A stretch of DNA of 64,000 nucleotides, taken from NCBI GenBank assembly GCA_002482845.1, contig DLGT01000017.1, positions 6,477 through 70,476 on the forward strand. The letters run 5' to 3'. Shown here one piece after another: positions 20,801 to 30,067 of the stretch (positions are counted from its first letter, which is position 1; every line of letters starts with the position of its first letter). The translations under genes were made by a program, and so were the position numbers. The DNA is from Saprospiraceae bacterium UBA7687 (GTDB taxonomy: Bacteria; Bacteroidota; Bacteroidia; Chitinophagales; Saprospiraceae). The notes under the pieces are model-generated. The model was not told the origin of the DNA and did no database searches. It saw only the letters and a program-made list of their open reading frames with translations.

Positions 20801-22409
20801 ACAATGGTGGTGGAATAGCGGACATTATTTAAAACCAAATGAATGGACCCATCTAGCTATGGTCGTAGAACCAAATGGTATCACCATCTATAAAAATGGT
20901 GTGGGTAGTAAACATAATTTCACTGTGCCAGCTAGAAACTTAATCTCTGGCGGTGCTATTGGTAGTTTTTTAGGTGCCACTTGGTATCGAAATTTTAAAG
21001 GATATATCGATGAAGCTGCTTTTTACAATAGAAGTTTGACCGCCAATGAAATCAGGTCCATGATGCATCTCACAAAAGAAAATCCAAAATACCTTGACCA
21101 ACATGATGCAGGTCTAATTGCTTATTATCAATATAATGAAGCCATCAATAATACTGTGTCTGATGTCAGTGGTCATGGCAAAGATGCTACTATTGTAGGA
21201 GCTATCCAAATTTTAGAGAGTGATGGTCCATTTGGTGGTGGAAGGTCTCAAAACATCAACATTTCTAGTCCTGGAACATATGACTTTGCTGATCCAGGTG
21301 TCAAAATGCAATTCCAAGGTACTGTCCCTAATGGTAATGTCACAGTAAATCATATTGAAAACTTGCCAGACATATATCCTAGTACCAAAAAAACGCACGA
21401 AAATGGTTACTATATTATCAATAATTATGGTACGAATAAAACATTCAGTCCATTGGTAAATCTAGAGTTAACCAAAGCAGGTACGGTTAGTTCGGCAGTG
21501 GCAGGTACAAATGTTGGATTTGAACTTTTCAGAAGAGCGACCAATCTACATGACCAAAATTTTAATACGATTATAAATAACAATTTCACTTCTACAGCAG
21601 GAAATTATGGCGCTGTCAAAGCAAATAATGCCAATCCAATTACAAATTTTGGCCAATTTATTCTGATGAGAGATGCCTATCCCCAAGGAAATGCCAAAGT
21701 GAGTATGGTCACTCCTGCTCAAAATGGTCAGACATTAGAAGGTGGTGAAAGTGTCTCCTTATGGATAGGTAGTGCTAATCAAGGCTTCATCTTACCAACA
21801 CTAAATGAAACTGCATTACAATCGGCAGGGGCGCCATCAGAAGGTATGATGGCTTACCAAAGTGTTCTGAAAAAGATCATTCTTTTTGCTAATAATAATT
21901 GGCAGTTATTAAAGTCAGGTCCCATTTTTGATATACCAAATGGTACATCTACACCAAATATAGGTATTGTGTTAGGTCAAAATAATAATACTGATGTTTC
22001 TGGAATTGTACATGTCACAGAACCAGGATTTATCAAACTGACCAATACAAATGAAGAAGGTCTAAAAAATATAAAATATCCGACAGAATCACTACTCCTA
22101 TACAATAGTGATAGTAAAAATATTCAATATTTTAATGGTAGCAATTGGGTCAACCTAGTACAAACTTCATCAATACTTCCAATATCGACTTCTCCAGCTG
22201 CTTACTCAGAAGGGATTAGTGTGGGAAGTAATAGTAGCAAAATAGCCAATGCTGTCATCCAAGATGATGATATGAATGGTGGTATTATGATCCCGATATT
22301 AAGACCAGAAGCCATTAAAGATCCAGCAGAAGGATTATTAATTTATGATATCACACGACACTATTTTTTCTTTTTTGATGGTACTTATTGGAATAGAATA
22401 GAAAAATAG
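17826..22409 (+). CDS. Giant exported protein: sortilin-like/BNR propeller, PKD, LamG and C-terminal fibre-like repeats
   Basis: 1527 residues with a signal peptide (ending near SLIIGQ). Residues about 180-760 carry at least eight Asp-box (S-x-D/N-x-G-x-T-W) repeats such as SQNGGSTWKL, STNAGESWTL, STNGGSTWTM and SVDGGNTWNF, the hallmark of sialidase/VPS10-like propellers. A PKD domain (FQWSFEGG, HGIFDVTLVVTDGNG) lies near 840-915, then a laminin-G/concanavalin-like domain (YTFMAWVKGEG, GYIDEAAFYNRSL) near 925-1100. The C-terminus has three related modules (YQSVLKKIILFANNNWQLL, LLLYNSDSKNIQYFNGSNW, LLIYDITRHYFFFFDGTYW). No standard T9SS tail is visible. A surface glycan- or protein-binding role is inferred. 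Confidence 0.85.
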   Translation: MTFLKRLFIFTFFTLAFTSLIIGQEKPNFIRKDHSDQAWFLEILKEKPNYNFVEQSFNEYFAKNPLEKSQQKNRVRRWLMTSASSQDKNGNVIPVYSTKEDELIIQKGQQQGLRNYRNQQKNRTSYRNNDNPPNATWTDSVGTWRMIGPYHISDREGVYNMYGGFNDRVFINRLNPQNMIAGQSYGGLWTSQNGGSTWKLTDGPFKNGTNEYANRDMYYGDIEVHPLNANRILVGSHAGVLISTNAGESWTLADSLNQDDKPGERSYFIAQKPDDQNIILASYGKRIFRSTNGGSTWTMVFDNSSVSQNFNQGQHDDATVYQRRYNFAGMDFHPTDPNIVFLSALNSSNQVCLYKSTDAGQSFSLLVNTTKSKFLKMMITPADPDHVYFGTLFTNVETPAADDGIYKYDTNGTLVSFSPIQGITVSGLVDDVQVSPTDSKIWYMGGYAASAVHKSVDGGNTWNFYNTHYGAGITDYVHPDVRSLAIYGNTVLVGTDGGLHISTDGSQNFQSAGKWISAIDLWGFSSSFKGDVVASGDDHGPSEIRYADVDRGWVPIGGADSGEIQLNQCNTDYAYGRDVYSRFMAVKTNDTTYVRNSNALIDAQYKYLSQDPDSYFAFYPSKNNVLKKSIDNMKTSVDLYTFTNNITKVEVALKDNNKLFVLENRNRVHKSINGGSNFVNITPSTAVTNGQTLITDIEIDETGNHIWLAYGNSQTTCKVVHSSNGGTTWTNITNGNLPSLPLEHITYQRGTNGMVYVAMKRQGGIWYKDLSMPNWLSLGSGLPMISYVTSIYTVPDCGKLRMGTSRGTFEHALPVQSDVLAHFSVDTKITNACYLDTTYFYDYSSYSGPNVTFQWSFEGGTPSSSQDMNPKVVYLEHGIFDVTLVVTDGNGNSSTYIRENFMAVSAENGCGPQTTPTFAQYSNDQSRYVQTPSMGLTNTNNYTFMAWVKGEGTQEDYAAIFSHDLSESGRAVLNCRNENPDSTQIGYHYPNGQWWWNSGHYLKPNEWTHLAMVVEPNGITIYKNGVGSKHNFTVPARNLISGGAIGSFLGATWYRNFKGYIDEAAFYNRSLTANEIRSMMHLTKENPKYLDQHDAGLIAYYQYNEAINNTVSDVSGHGKDATIVGAIQILESDGPFGGGRSQNINISSPGTYDFADPGVKMQFQGTVPNGNVTVNHIENLPDIYPSTKKTHENGYYIINNYGTNKTFSPLVNLELTKAGTVSSAVAGTNVGFELFRRATNLHDQNFNTIINNNFTSTAGNYGAVKANNANPITNFGQFILMRDAYPQGNAKVSMVTPAQNGQTLEGGESVSLWIGSANQGFILPTLNETALQSAGAPSEGMMAYQSVLKKIILFANNNWQLLKSGPIFDIPNGTSTPNIGIVLGQNNNTDVSGIVHVTEPGFIKLTNTNEEGLKNIKYPTESLLLYNSDSKNIQYFNGSNWVNLVQTSSILPISTSPAAYSEGISVGSNSSKIANAVIQDDDMNGGIMIPILRPEAIKDPAEGLLIYDITRHYFFFFDGTYWNRIEK

Positions 22410-22516
22410 TGTGTATCCCAATTTGCACAGAAACTAATTTAAAATTTATTTCTCACTTTTACGCTCGAGGTAAAACAAAAAGAATTTTAAATTAAGTGTA
22501 ATTTTGGGATACACCC
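22410..22516. repeat. Palindromic MITE-like element with apparent 7-bp target duplication
   Basis: About 105 bp bounded by 11-bp perfect inverted ends, GTGTATCCCAA (22411-22421) and TTGGGATACAC (22504-22514). A second inverted pair, TAATTTAAAATT and AATTTTAAATTA, lies inside, so the whole can fold into one long hairpin. AAAATAG occurs on both sides (22403-22409 and 22517-22523); the left copy contains the stop codon of the preceding gene. It has no coding capacity. Confidence 0.6.
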
Positions 22517-22547
22517 AAAATAGAGGAATAACAAAACAAATAACATC

Positions 22548-23414
22548 ATGCATAAATCAGTAAAATATCTACTTCCATCTGAAGCCATAGATATGGGTGG
22601 CATTAAAGTAAAGCAAGCGCTTCCTACACAGAAAGTAGATCAGCTAGACCCTTTCTTACTTTTGCATCATGGTACTTTTACTTCTACAGAAGATGCCCCT
22701 GCTAGACATCAGGGAATAGGTCCACACCCACATCGCGGTTTTTCACCTGTGACATTTGTCATCCGTGGCGAGGTCCATCATAGAGACAGTCGTAGCAATA
22801 ATCAGATCGCAAAAGAAGGAGAAGTCCAATGGATGTTTGCAGGAGCCGGCATTGTTCATAGCGAAAGACCGTCAGAAGATTTGGCTCGTGTCAGTGGCAC
22901 ACAAGAAATCGTGCAGTTATGGATCAATGCACCCGCTGCTGCTAAAATGAACCAACCTAAATATCAATATAAATCTGAAGGAGAAATACCAGTGTTCACA
23001 TCAGAAGATGGTCAAATCATTAACAAACTTGTAGCAGGAAACTATGGAGATATTCAAAGCAGTATGCAGACAGAAAGCGAGTTACTAATTATATGGGGTA
23101 AATCAATATTAGGTGGGCATCAAAGTTATGATATTCCAGTAGGATACAATGCGATGATATATATTGTGAGAGGAAATTTACATATCAAAGGGTATGGAAA
23201 AGTATCAAAAGAAAATTTAATTATATTTGATAAAAATGATGGGACCATTACCGTGACTGCTGACGAAAATGCAGAATTCCTATTACTATGTGGTAAACCT
23301 ATCGATGAAGTTGTTGTAAAACAAGGTCCTTTTGTGATGAATAGTACGACCGAAATCATGGTAGCGATGCGTGATTATCAAATGGGGAAAATGGGAATAT
23401 TGATAGAAGAATGA
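22548..23414 (+). CDS. Pirin family protein
   Basis: 288 residues, a bicupin of the pirin family, with the YhhW/quercetinase-like members as closest described functions. The N-terminal cupin keeps the iron ligands: HPHRGF (His60, His62), GEVHHRDS (His near 80) and GAGIVHSERPS (His/Glu near 105-110). The C-terminal cupin is less conserved, as usual. Cytoplasmic, no signal peptide. Some members oxidise flavonols and others act as redox sensors, so the substrate is unknown. It stands alone after the palindromic element. Confidence 0.9.
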   Translation: MHKSVKYLLPSEAIDMGGIKVKQALPTQKVDQLDPFLLLHHGTFTSTEDAPARHQGIGPHPHRGFSPVTFVIRGEVHHRDSRSNNQIAKEGEVQWMFAGAGIVHSERPSEDLARVSGTQEIVQLWINAPAAAKMNQPKYQYKSEGEIPVFTSEDGQIINKLVAGNYGDIQSSMQTESELLIIWGKSILGGHQSYDIPVGYNAMIYIVRGNLHIKGYGKVSKENLIIFDKNDGTITVTADENAEFLLLCGKPIDEVVVKQGPFVMNSTTEIMVAMRDYQMGKMGILIEE

Positions 23415-23466
23415 GTAACCTATATCGATAGCTTCGTTGCATAATTGAAGTATTTCTAAAATTATA

Positions 23467-23497
23467 TTTGCAATTACAAATTATAATCATACATTTG
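23467..23497 (+). promoter_or_regulatory. Consensus Bacteroidota promoter
   Basis: TTTG (23467-23470), exactly 19 bp, then TACATTTG (23490-23497): a full match to TTTG-N19-TAnnTTTG, 36 bp before the lipoprotein start. It is the best promoter in the window. Confidence 0.7.
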
Positions 23498-23533
23498 TAT
23501 CAATGTAACCTTAATTTATAAAATATAGATCCA

Positions 23534-24094
23534 ATGAAGACAATTTATTTCCTAGCTTTGATGATTTTGACCGCTCTGTATTCCTGTCAATCAGGTGAAA
23601 GCAAAAAAACAGGGGACCTTCCTACTACATCTTTTAATGAAGGCGCTGAAATTGATTCCATCATGAAAGTCATAGAAAATGAAACTAATTGTTTTTTTGA
23701 TGGCGACTATGATTGTTGGGCAAGTAATTGGAGTCATGAACCCTATACATTTCAAGGTTGGAATAATAGCGATGGCAGTTCAGATGCGGCAATTGGATGG
23801 GACAAAATTAATACACAAGGCAAGGATTGGATTGAAACATATTATAAAAACGGCGAAAACATCATACATCCCGTCGTCAAAAAAGAAAAGCCTTTGGTCA
23901 AATTTTTTGGTGAGAAATCAGCTTATCTTATTTGGAAACAATACAACGCCGATCAAGACAAAAAGTATTATCGAATTAGCCAAGAAACTAGAATTATGGA
24001 AAAACAAAAGGATGGTTGGAAGATTGTAAATGTAAGTGCTTTTTGGGATGCGGCTCCAAAAATTTCATTTGATAGTTTACCACCGATGGATTAA
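23534..24094 (+). CDS. NTF2-like (SnoaL/DUF4440-type) lipoprotein
   Basis: 186 residues. A signal sequence ends in the lipobox LYSC (Cys near 18). The mature part follows the NTF2-like cone fold: an N-terminal helix (IDSIMKVIENETNCFFDGDYD), a Trp-rich segment (CWASNWSHEPYTFQGW), then strands ending in RIMEKQKDGWKIVNVSAFW, the typical last strand pair. Such proteins bind small ligands or act as accessory domains; the function here is unknown. The gene has the best promoter in the window. Confidence 0.7.
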   Translation: MKTIYFLALMILTALYSCQSGESKKTGDLPTTSFNEGAEIDSIMKVIENETNCFFDGDYDCWASNWSHEPYTFQGWNNSDGSSDAAIGWDKINTQGKDWIETYYKNGENIIHPVVKKEKPLVKFFGEKSAYLIWKQYNADQDKKYYRISQETRIMEKQKDGWKIVNVSAFWDAAPKISFDSLPPMD

Positions 24095-24144
24095 TAAGGA
24101 TTTATCCAGCATCTTCACAAACCTAAAATCCATCCATTTCCCAC

Positions 24145-24573
24145 GTGGCAGAACCTAAAACAAAACAAACAAATGCAGATGTCAATGAATTTATTATGTC
24201 ATTTGCAGAGACGGAACAAAAGCAAAAAGATAGCTTCGAACTTGTGAAACTCATGCAGGACATAACTGGTCATGAACCCAAAATGTGGGGACCGAGCATC
24301 ATTGGTTTTGGTGTATATCATTACAAATCTGAAAGAAGTAGTCAAGAGAGCGATTGGCCATTACTTGGCTTTTCACCTAGGAAAGCAGCTATTTCACTTT
24401 ATGTTTTTTCTGGAAGTGATGACCATCGTTATTTATTAGAAAACCTTGGCAAATTTAAAATGGGAAAAGCCTGCATTTATATCAAAAAACTATCCGACAT
24501 CGATCAAGCTGAACTAGTGAAGTTAATGCAAGCCACGATCGATTTCTTAAAAGGTGGACAATACAAATGTTGA
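24145..24573 (+). CDS. DUF1801 domain protein (GTG start)
   Basis: 142 residues, a single DUF1801 (YdhG-like) domain. The family signature is clear: MQDITGHEPKMWGPSIIGFG and LLGFSPRKAAISLYVF, then the helix ending with LVKLMQATIDFL. The start is GTG at 24145, because family members begin about 20 residues before the first conserved helix and the next ATG (24199) would truncate it. Biochemical function of the family is not established. It lies 50 bp downstream of the NTF2-like gene and may share its promoter. Confidence 0.85.
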   Translation: MAEPKTKQTNADVNEFIMSFAETEQKQKDSFELVKLMQDITGHEPKMWGPSIIGFGVYHYKSERSSQESDWPLLGFSPRKAAISLYVFSGSDDHRYLLENLGKFKMGKACIYIKKLSDIDQAELVKLMQATIDFLKGGQYKC

Positions 24574-24658
24574 AATATTGGTATGAAAGTTTTTTAAATC
24601 TAAATGACATTTAAGGAAATAAATTCCATTTTTTATTCTGTTCTTTAAAAGAAGAAAC

Positions 24659-24666
24659 TATCTTTG
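24659..24666 (+). promoter_or_regulatory. Bacteroidota -7 box (TATCTTTG)
   Basis: Exact TAnnTTTG match 50 bp upstream of the start at 24716, with a TCTG at 18 bp spacing as a weak -33 element. Confidence 0.4.
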
Positions 24667-24715
24667 ATTTAATTTACATCTTGAAACATAATTATTTTAC
24701 GAATAAAACATAAAT

Positions 24716-27700
24716 GTGTTTATGAAAAAGTATATTTTTTTATTTATCTTACACTCATATAGTATTTTTTTATTTTCTCAAAGTTCTGATTGGAAGATTA
24801 TAGGCACACCATCTCCAATTTCTGTTATTTTACAATATCAAGCTAGTGATGGTACACTATTTGGGGAAATGCCATCATCCAATAATCTTTTCTTTTCTGT
24901 TAACAACGGAGAAACTTGGGTGGAGCTTAATAACGTCAGCTTGGTTTATTATAATCCAAACTTTTATTCGCAATTCAAAGAAAGTAAAAACGGCGAAATA
25001 TACTTTTATTCTGGGAACAAGTTATGTTTATTTGATAAAGTAAATCTCACTTTTATTGAATTGATCAATTTCAACCAAACTGGATCAAACTTTGAAATTC
25101 GAGATTTCACGATTTTACATAATGGAGAAATTGTGGTTGGGTTAAAAAATAGTTTGCAAGTCTATTCATCATCAGGCACCCTGAAAAGTATAGTTAATTT
25201 TCCTTTAGACCTTTATAAGTTTTTATTTTCTAAAGATTCAACAAGTAATCATTATGCCATAATGATTTCAGATAATAATACTCATTTCATTACTGAATTT
25301 TCTCCCGATTTAAATTTTATAGGAAATGAAAAAAAAATAGATCCTATTACAACTTATGATATTATTAGATCTGAAGATAGACTTTTAGGAACTAAGAGTT
25401 ATTCTGATGATTTCGGGGCAACATGGCAGCAGTATTCTGGTGAATCATCTGGTTTTATACAAAAGATAATAGTAGGTTTTAATAAAAAAATATATTTCGT
25501 CGGAAAGTATGGTGTTGGAGTATATGAATCTCAGGATAATGGTAAAACAAGAGAAATTTTAAGCTTAGCGATTGATAATGTATCATATATTTCATCAACA
25601 AATGATAATGTAATGGTAATAGCAACAGATGAATCATGTAATGAAGAAATATTTATTTCAACAGATAATGGTCTTAATTTTAAAGAAACCAAACATGATA
25701 TTGGACCACATTATGTTTCAAAAATCTATCCGAGTACAAATGAAGATATATTTGCTTTTACGTGTAATTTACATAGAAAAATCAGTCCTATAAATGGGTG
25801 GAAAATTGTACCGTCAATTGAAAATAATGGAATACAAGTAAAATTAGAAGGTGTTTATCCGCTATCAAATAATGAATTAATTGGAGTAAGTTACAATAAC
25901 GACTTGTTTAAAAGCTCTAACTATGGAACAACATGGATACCTTTAAACAACAACTCATATTTTTCAAATATTTATAACCATAATTTAACTGAAAAAAAAG
26001 ACATAATTTACCATCTAGATAGAGATAGTCTTGCAACTTCTAAAGATTTTGGATCTACTTGGCAAAGAGTTGCTCATAATCCACATGTAAAGGACCCAAG
26101 TTATTTTGATTTTAATAATCAAGGAGACATGTATTATTTTAATTATGGGGACACTCTAAAAACAATAAATAAATTAAACATTTATAGTCGAGAAGATGAA
26201 AAAATTATGGATCTACCAAATAATTTAAATGCTAAAATTATAGTTACATCTTTTGATGGAAAACACGTTTACATTTTACTTGAAAACAACGAGATTTATG
26301 AATTTTACCATATTGACGTTGATGGCCAAACTTTTCAAACTACCAATGTGAGTGATTTTTTTAAAAATCAATATCTACAAACAGATCACCTAGGAAACCT
26401 TTATACTTATAACAGTAATCAAGTTTTTATGTCGTCAGATCATGGGGTTACATGGGCAGATATTTCTCCAACACATCCTAACATTATCAATATAGTTGAC
26501 CTTAAAGTAAGTTATGACAATTACTTATACATAGCCACACGAAATCTAGGCATTCTAAAATATAATCCACAATTATCAAAACCTAAAAGACTTGATGTTT
26601 CATTGTATGAAGATGATAATAAAAATTGTGTCCAAGATGAGAATGAACAAACTATAAGTCAAGGTAAAATTGTTGTAAATAATAACCATGTTAAATTATT
26701 GGACACTAACGGTGTAGCCACATTCTATCTCAACCAAGACCAAAACAAGGTTTCCGTAGAGTTTAATGATAAAATATACGAATATTGCCAAGCGTCATAT
26801 GATGTCGATTTGTCCACAGGAACAAATGCAATTGCCATCCCACTCAAAACAAAAAAATACTGTGCAGATTTAGTCACTTCTATCTCTACGCCTTTTCTTA
26901 GAAGATGTTTTGACAATACTTACCATGGACAAGTATGTAACGAAGGCAATATTGATGCAGAAGAAACAGAAGTCAAAATCATTTTAGACGATTACTTTGA
27001 TCTTATCCAAGCTAATCTGCCACAATTGTCTCATGTAGGAAATGAACTGACGCTCGACGCTGGTACTATCAAACCTGGAGCATGTAAAAACATCAATTTT
27101 ACCATTAACCTAAGTTGTGATGCTACTTTGGGTCAAGAACATTGTGTGATTATAGATAGTGAAAGTCCCTCACAAAGCTACAATAGCATCGAAACGCGTA
27201 CTGAATACACGGAATGTCAAGATAACATTGGTTCTTTTGACCCAATTGATAAAGCCATCTTTGTAAATGGTGTCAGAAATCAGACTTACTTAGAGCCAGG
27301 TGATAAACTGGAATATATGATTAGGTTCCAAAACACAGGAACAGACACCGCATTTACTGTAAAAATACAAGATCCGATCAGCACAAAATTTGATGTAGCT
27401 TCTATGAGACCGGTTGCTGCTTCACATGATTATATTTGGTCTGTAGACAATGGAACACTTAATGTGGTATTCAATTAAATCATGCTCGTAGATAGCTTTA
27501 AAAACGAACCTGCTTCTCATGGTTTTATTAAATTTGAGATCACCCTAGATGAAAAAACCATGCTCAACGAAGAAGTGAGTAACATAGCAGGCATTTATTT
27601 TGACTTTAATGAACCAATTATTACTAATGAAGTAGTCACACCTGTTGGCAAACCAGTATTCACAAATGATTGGTCTGTATCTCCTTTCTTTATCTATCCA

Positions 27701-27919
27701 AATCCAACCACAGATTTCCTTTCATTAGGTATAAATGATGTTAAGTTCAACACAGGAAAAGTCAATATCTTTGACCAAAAAGGTGGTAAGTTATTAACAA
27801 CTGATTTTAACATTGGACTTAGCAATAGAATAAATGTAAGTCAGTTGCCATCAGGATTTTACATCATCCAAGTTGTCAATAATAACTCAGAATTTAAAAC
27901 TAAATTTGTGAAGTTGTAG
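24716..27919 (+). pseudogene. T9SS type A exported protein interrupted by an in-frame TAA
   Basis: A signal peptide (MKKYIFLFIL from the second Met) leads into a propeller-like region with Asp-box motifs (FSVNNGETW, ESQDNGKTR, STDNGLNF, SSNYGTTW, SSDHGVTW) to about residue 620. A SdrD/DUF11-like stalk follows (IDKAIFVNGVRNQTYLEPGD, YMIRFQNTGTDTAF). Reading stops at TAA 27476-27478. The same frame continues with IMLVDSFKNEPASHGFIKF, the direct continuation of that domain, and ends with a type A sorting domain (FFIYPNPTTDFLSL, LPSGFYIIQVV). The stop cuts off the sorting signal, so the product could not be attached by T9SS. Nonsense mutation or sequencing error. Confidence 0.85.
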
Positions 27920-27949
27920 GCGCCAAATGTAAGACTAAAAATCTCATCT

Positions 27950-27992
27950 ATTTCTGCCATAAGTCTTTAAATAATTGAGTTATGGCAGAAAT
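27950..27992. terminator. Hairpin between convergent genes
   Basis: A 13-bp perfect stem (ATTTCTGCCATAA/TTATGGCAGAAAT) with a 17-nt loop between two convergent gene ends. T-tracts are weak on both sides, so termination is plausible but not textbook. Confidence 0.5.
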
Positions 27993-28082
27993 ATGATTTA
28001 CTTTTTGTAAAAATTCTGAGTGATCTTAGTGATGCCCTTTGTGTACTGAGTGGTAAAATCCATGTTCTTAGTGGTAAATAAA

Positions 28083-29009
28083 TCAATGCACAATAATCAC
28101 AGAATTAATATTTGATTCTTCATCTCGCTCTTGCAGTTCATTGGCAGGGTCAATGATCCAATTATGTTCATCAATAATAAATTTGTAATAATGTTTTCCT
28201 GGAGGTAACTTTTGTGTGACCTTCCATCCGTCTTTGGTTTTGAAAGCACGAACTCCTTTTGGATCCCAATTATTAAAGCTTCCAGACAAGGCTACTGTTT
28301 TGGCATCTTTATACCCTTTTAAAATAAACTGTTCTTCTCTTCCAACTACTAATATAGAATTGAACGTGAAATGTTGGTTCTGGACCGTGTATGGATTTGC
28401 AGGGTCGGTCATCCATTCACCATCTACGATAAACTTATATTCATAGATGCCAGGCGTAATTTTAAGACGAATTTTCCATTCATCACCTACTCTAAACATT
28501 TTGATGGATTGCTCGTTCCAATCATTAAAAGATCCAGAAAGTATTACTTGTTTTGCATTGCTCCTACCCTTCAGTTTGAACTCTACATTACCATTTATAT
28601 GAACCTTTGCTGGTTCGTCCACGATATCACTACTTCCTTGTTTTGACCTTTCAGAAACTGGATAATTCCAATATGATATGTCAATTTTGAACTTATCTTC
28701 AAAGTCAAATGTCTTATCGAAATGCATGAGTTTTTTATGGAGTTGGTAAGTATTGGCACCCGTTTTCTGCAAAGTCCATCCATCTTTTTCCCACAGTGTG
28801 ACCATACCTGACTTTATCACCGCAGCCAAATCATAATGCTTAAATTCAGCTAGTGCCATACAAGCTTCATCATCGGAATTAATGCAAGTTTCATTAAATT
28901 TTATAAAAACATCTTCGCCGTTGATCTCACATTGAGAATACGGTACTTGCTGTCCAAATAAACTTGGAACTTGGAAAACAACAAAAAATAAAAGTAAATT
29001 CTTAAACAT
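28083..29009 (-). CDS. Exported protein with two CBM48/AMPK-type glycogen-binding domains
   Basis: 308 residues with a signal peptide (to LFGQ). The N-terminal 130 residues match no domain I recognise. Two consecutive carbohydrate-binding modules follow, each with the AMPK-beta/CBM48 pattern: VILSGSFNDWN with IYEYKFIVDGEWMTDPANP near 150-225, and VALSGSFNNWDP with KHYYKFIIDEHNWIIDPAN near 228-308. These modules bind alpha-glucans through their Trp residues. No catalytic domain is present. Its start codon overlaps the stop of the retropepsin gene by one base, so the two form an operon. Confidence 0.85.
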   Translation of the reverse strand: MFKNLLLFFVVFQVPSLFGQQVPYSQCEINGEDVFIKFNETCINSDDEACMALAEFKHYDLAAVIKSGMVTLWEKDGWTLQKTGANTYQLHKKLMHFDKTFDFEDKFKIDISYWNYPVSERSKQGSSDIVDEPAKVHINGNVEFKLKGRSNAKQVILSGSFNDWNEQSIKMFRVGDEWKIRLKITPGIYEYKFIVDGEWMTDPANPYTVQNQHFTFNSILVVGREEQFILKGYKDAKTVALSGSFNNWDPKGVRAFKTKDGWKVTQKLPPGKHYYKFIIDEHNWIIDPANELQERDEESNINSVIIVH

Positions 29010-29959
29010 TATGGATTTATTACTTTTAACTGGTGCAAATATAACCTTTGTTTTTTATAATTGATACTAAATAGCCATGGTGACAAAAACTCAAACCCCA
29101 ATATTCCATCTAAATTGGATTGATATATCTTGTTGAGATTGTCCATATTCATCAATACAGTGGCCATGGTCGCACATCTATATATTTCCAGGATGGCTAC
29201 TCGATACAGCCTTCCTGCTATTACTTCGCTATCTTTTCCATCAGAACCAGTTAGGCTGATAGTCCGTATAGGTGCGAATTGCGACATAATATCCTTTGAC
29301 CTTTTGAGATCCAACAAATTAATTTCAGCTCCTGAATCAATACCAAATTTCTTCTTGACACCATTTACTGTAACATCAATGACTGGAATAAAATTCCCCA
29401 AAGTAAAAGCTAAACTATCTTTTTTGTTAAGGATGTAAGGCATTGGATCTATAACATTCCCTTTATTGTCCACCGCAGATAAGGCTATAAATCGACCTCG
29501 ATAGTTAAACATAATTTCATAATCCTTTAGGAGATCATATCCTATTAGTCCGAATATTTTTAATCCCTTTTTCAACTCAATAGATGACAAATCCACTACA
29601 TCTGCATCCACATTATTAAATTCCAAACCATTTACCTTTACAGCATTATCATAACTGACAGTCAACGCTTTACCTCGACCAGACAAGCCATAATATCCCC
29701 GTGAATCATCTCTCACACCTTTAAAATGTTGGCTATTCAAGACCAACCCTTCTGCACCAGTATCTATTACAAAATTTCCTATAGAATCATTGATTTTTGC
29801 CTGAATAATAATGAGACCACCGTTCAATGTAAAAGGAACTATCAGACTGCTTTTTTCTTGTATAGTGGGAATGACAAATGAACGAATAGGTGTAGCTTGT
29901 GTCTCTAGATAAAGAAACAGAACAGTACAGAATAGAGATATTTTTTTTAAAGCAGGCAA
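29009..29959 (-). CDS. Retropepsin-like aspartic protease, exported
   Basis: 316 residues with a signal peptide. Two pepsin-type half domains lie in one chain: FVIDTGAEGLVL (Asp66) and FGIDSGAEINLLD (Asp near 207), each followed later by the hydrophobic-hydrophobic-Gly motif (LIGYDLL, ILGFEFLSP). Both catalytic Asp are present, so it is probably active, in the periplasm or on the surface. Bacterial members of this group are poorly studied. The one-base overlap with the glycogen-binding protein gene implies translational coupling. Confidence 0.85.
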   Translation of the reverse strand: MPALKKISLFCTVLFLYLETQATPIRSFVIPTIQEKSSLIVPFTLNGGLIIIQAKINDSIGNFVIDTGAEGLVLNSQHFKGVRDDSRGYYGLSGRGKALTVSYDNAVKVNGLEFNNVDADVVDLSSIELKKGLKIFGLIGYDLLKDYEIMFNYRGRFIALSAVDNKGNVIDPMPYILNKKDSLAFTLGNFIPVIDVTVNGVKKKFGIDSGAEINLLDLKRSKDIMSQFAPIRTISLTGSDGKDSEVIAGRLYRVAILEIYRCATMATVLMNMDNLNKIYQSNLDGILGFEFLSPWLFSINYKKQRLYLHQLKVINP

Positions 29960-30067
29960 CCTAAAATTTTGAAAGCCAAAAGTAGATGAATATCTTCAAA
30001 TAAACTATACCATCAATAAAGTCTTAGACCAAAGAATGGAAATGATAGAAGCAGAAAGTGAGTTTTC

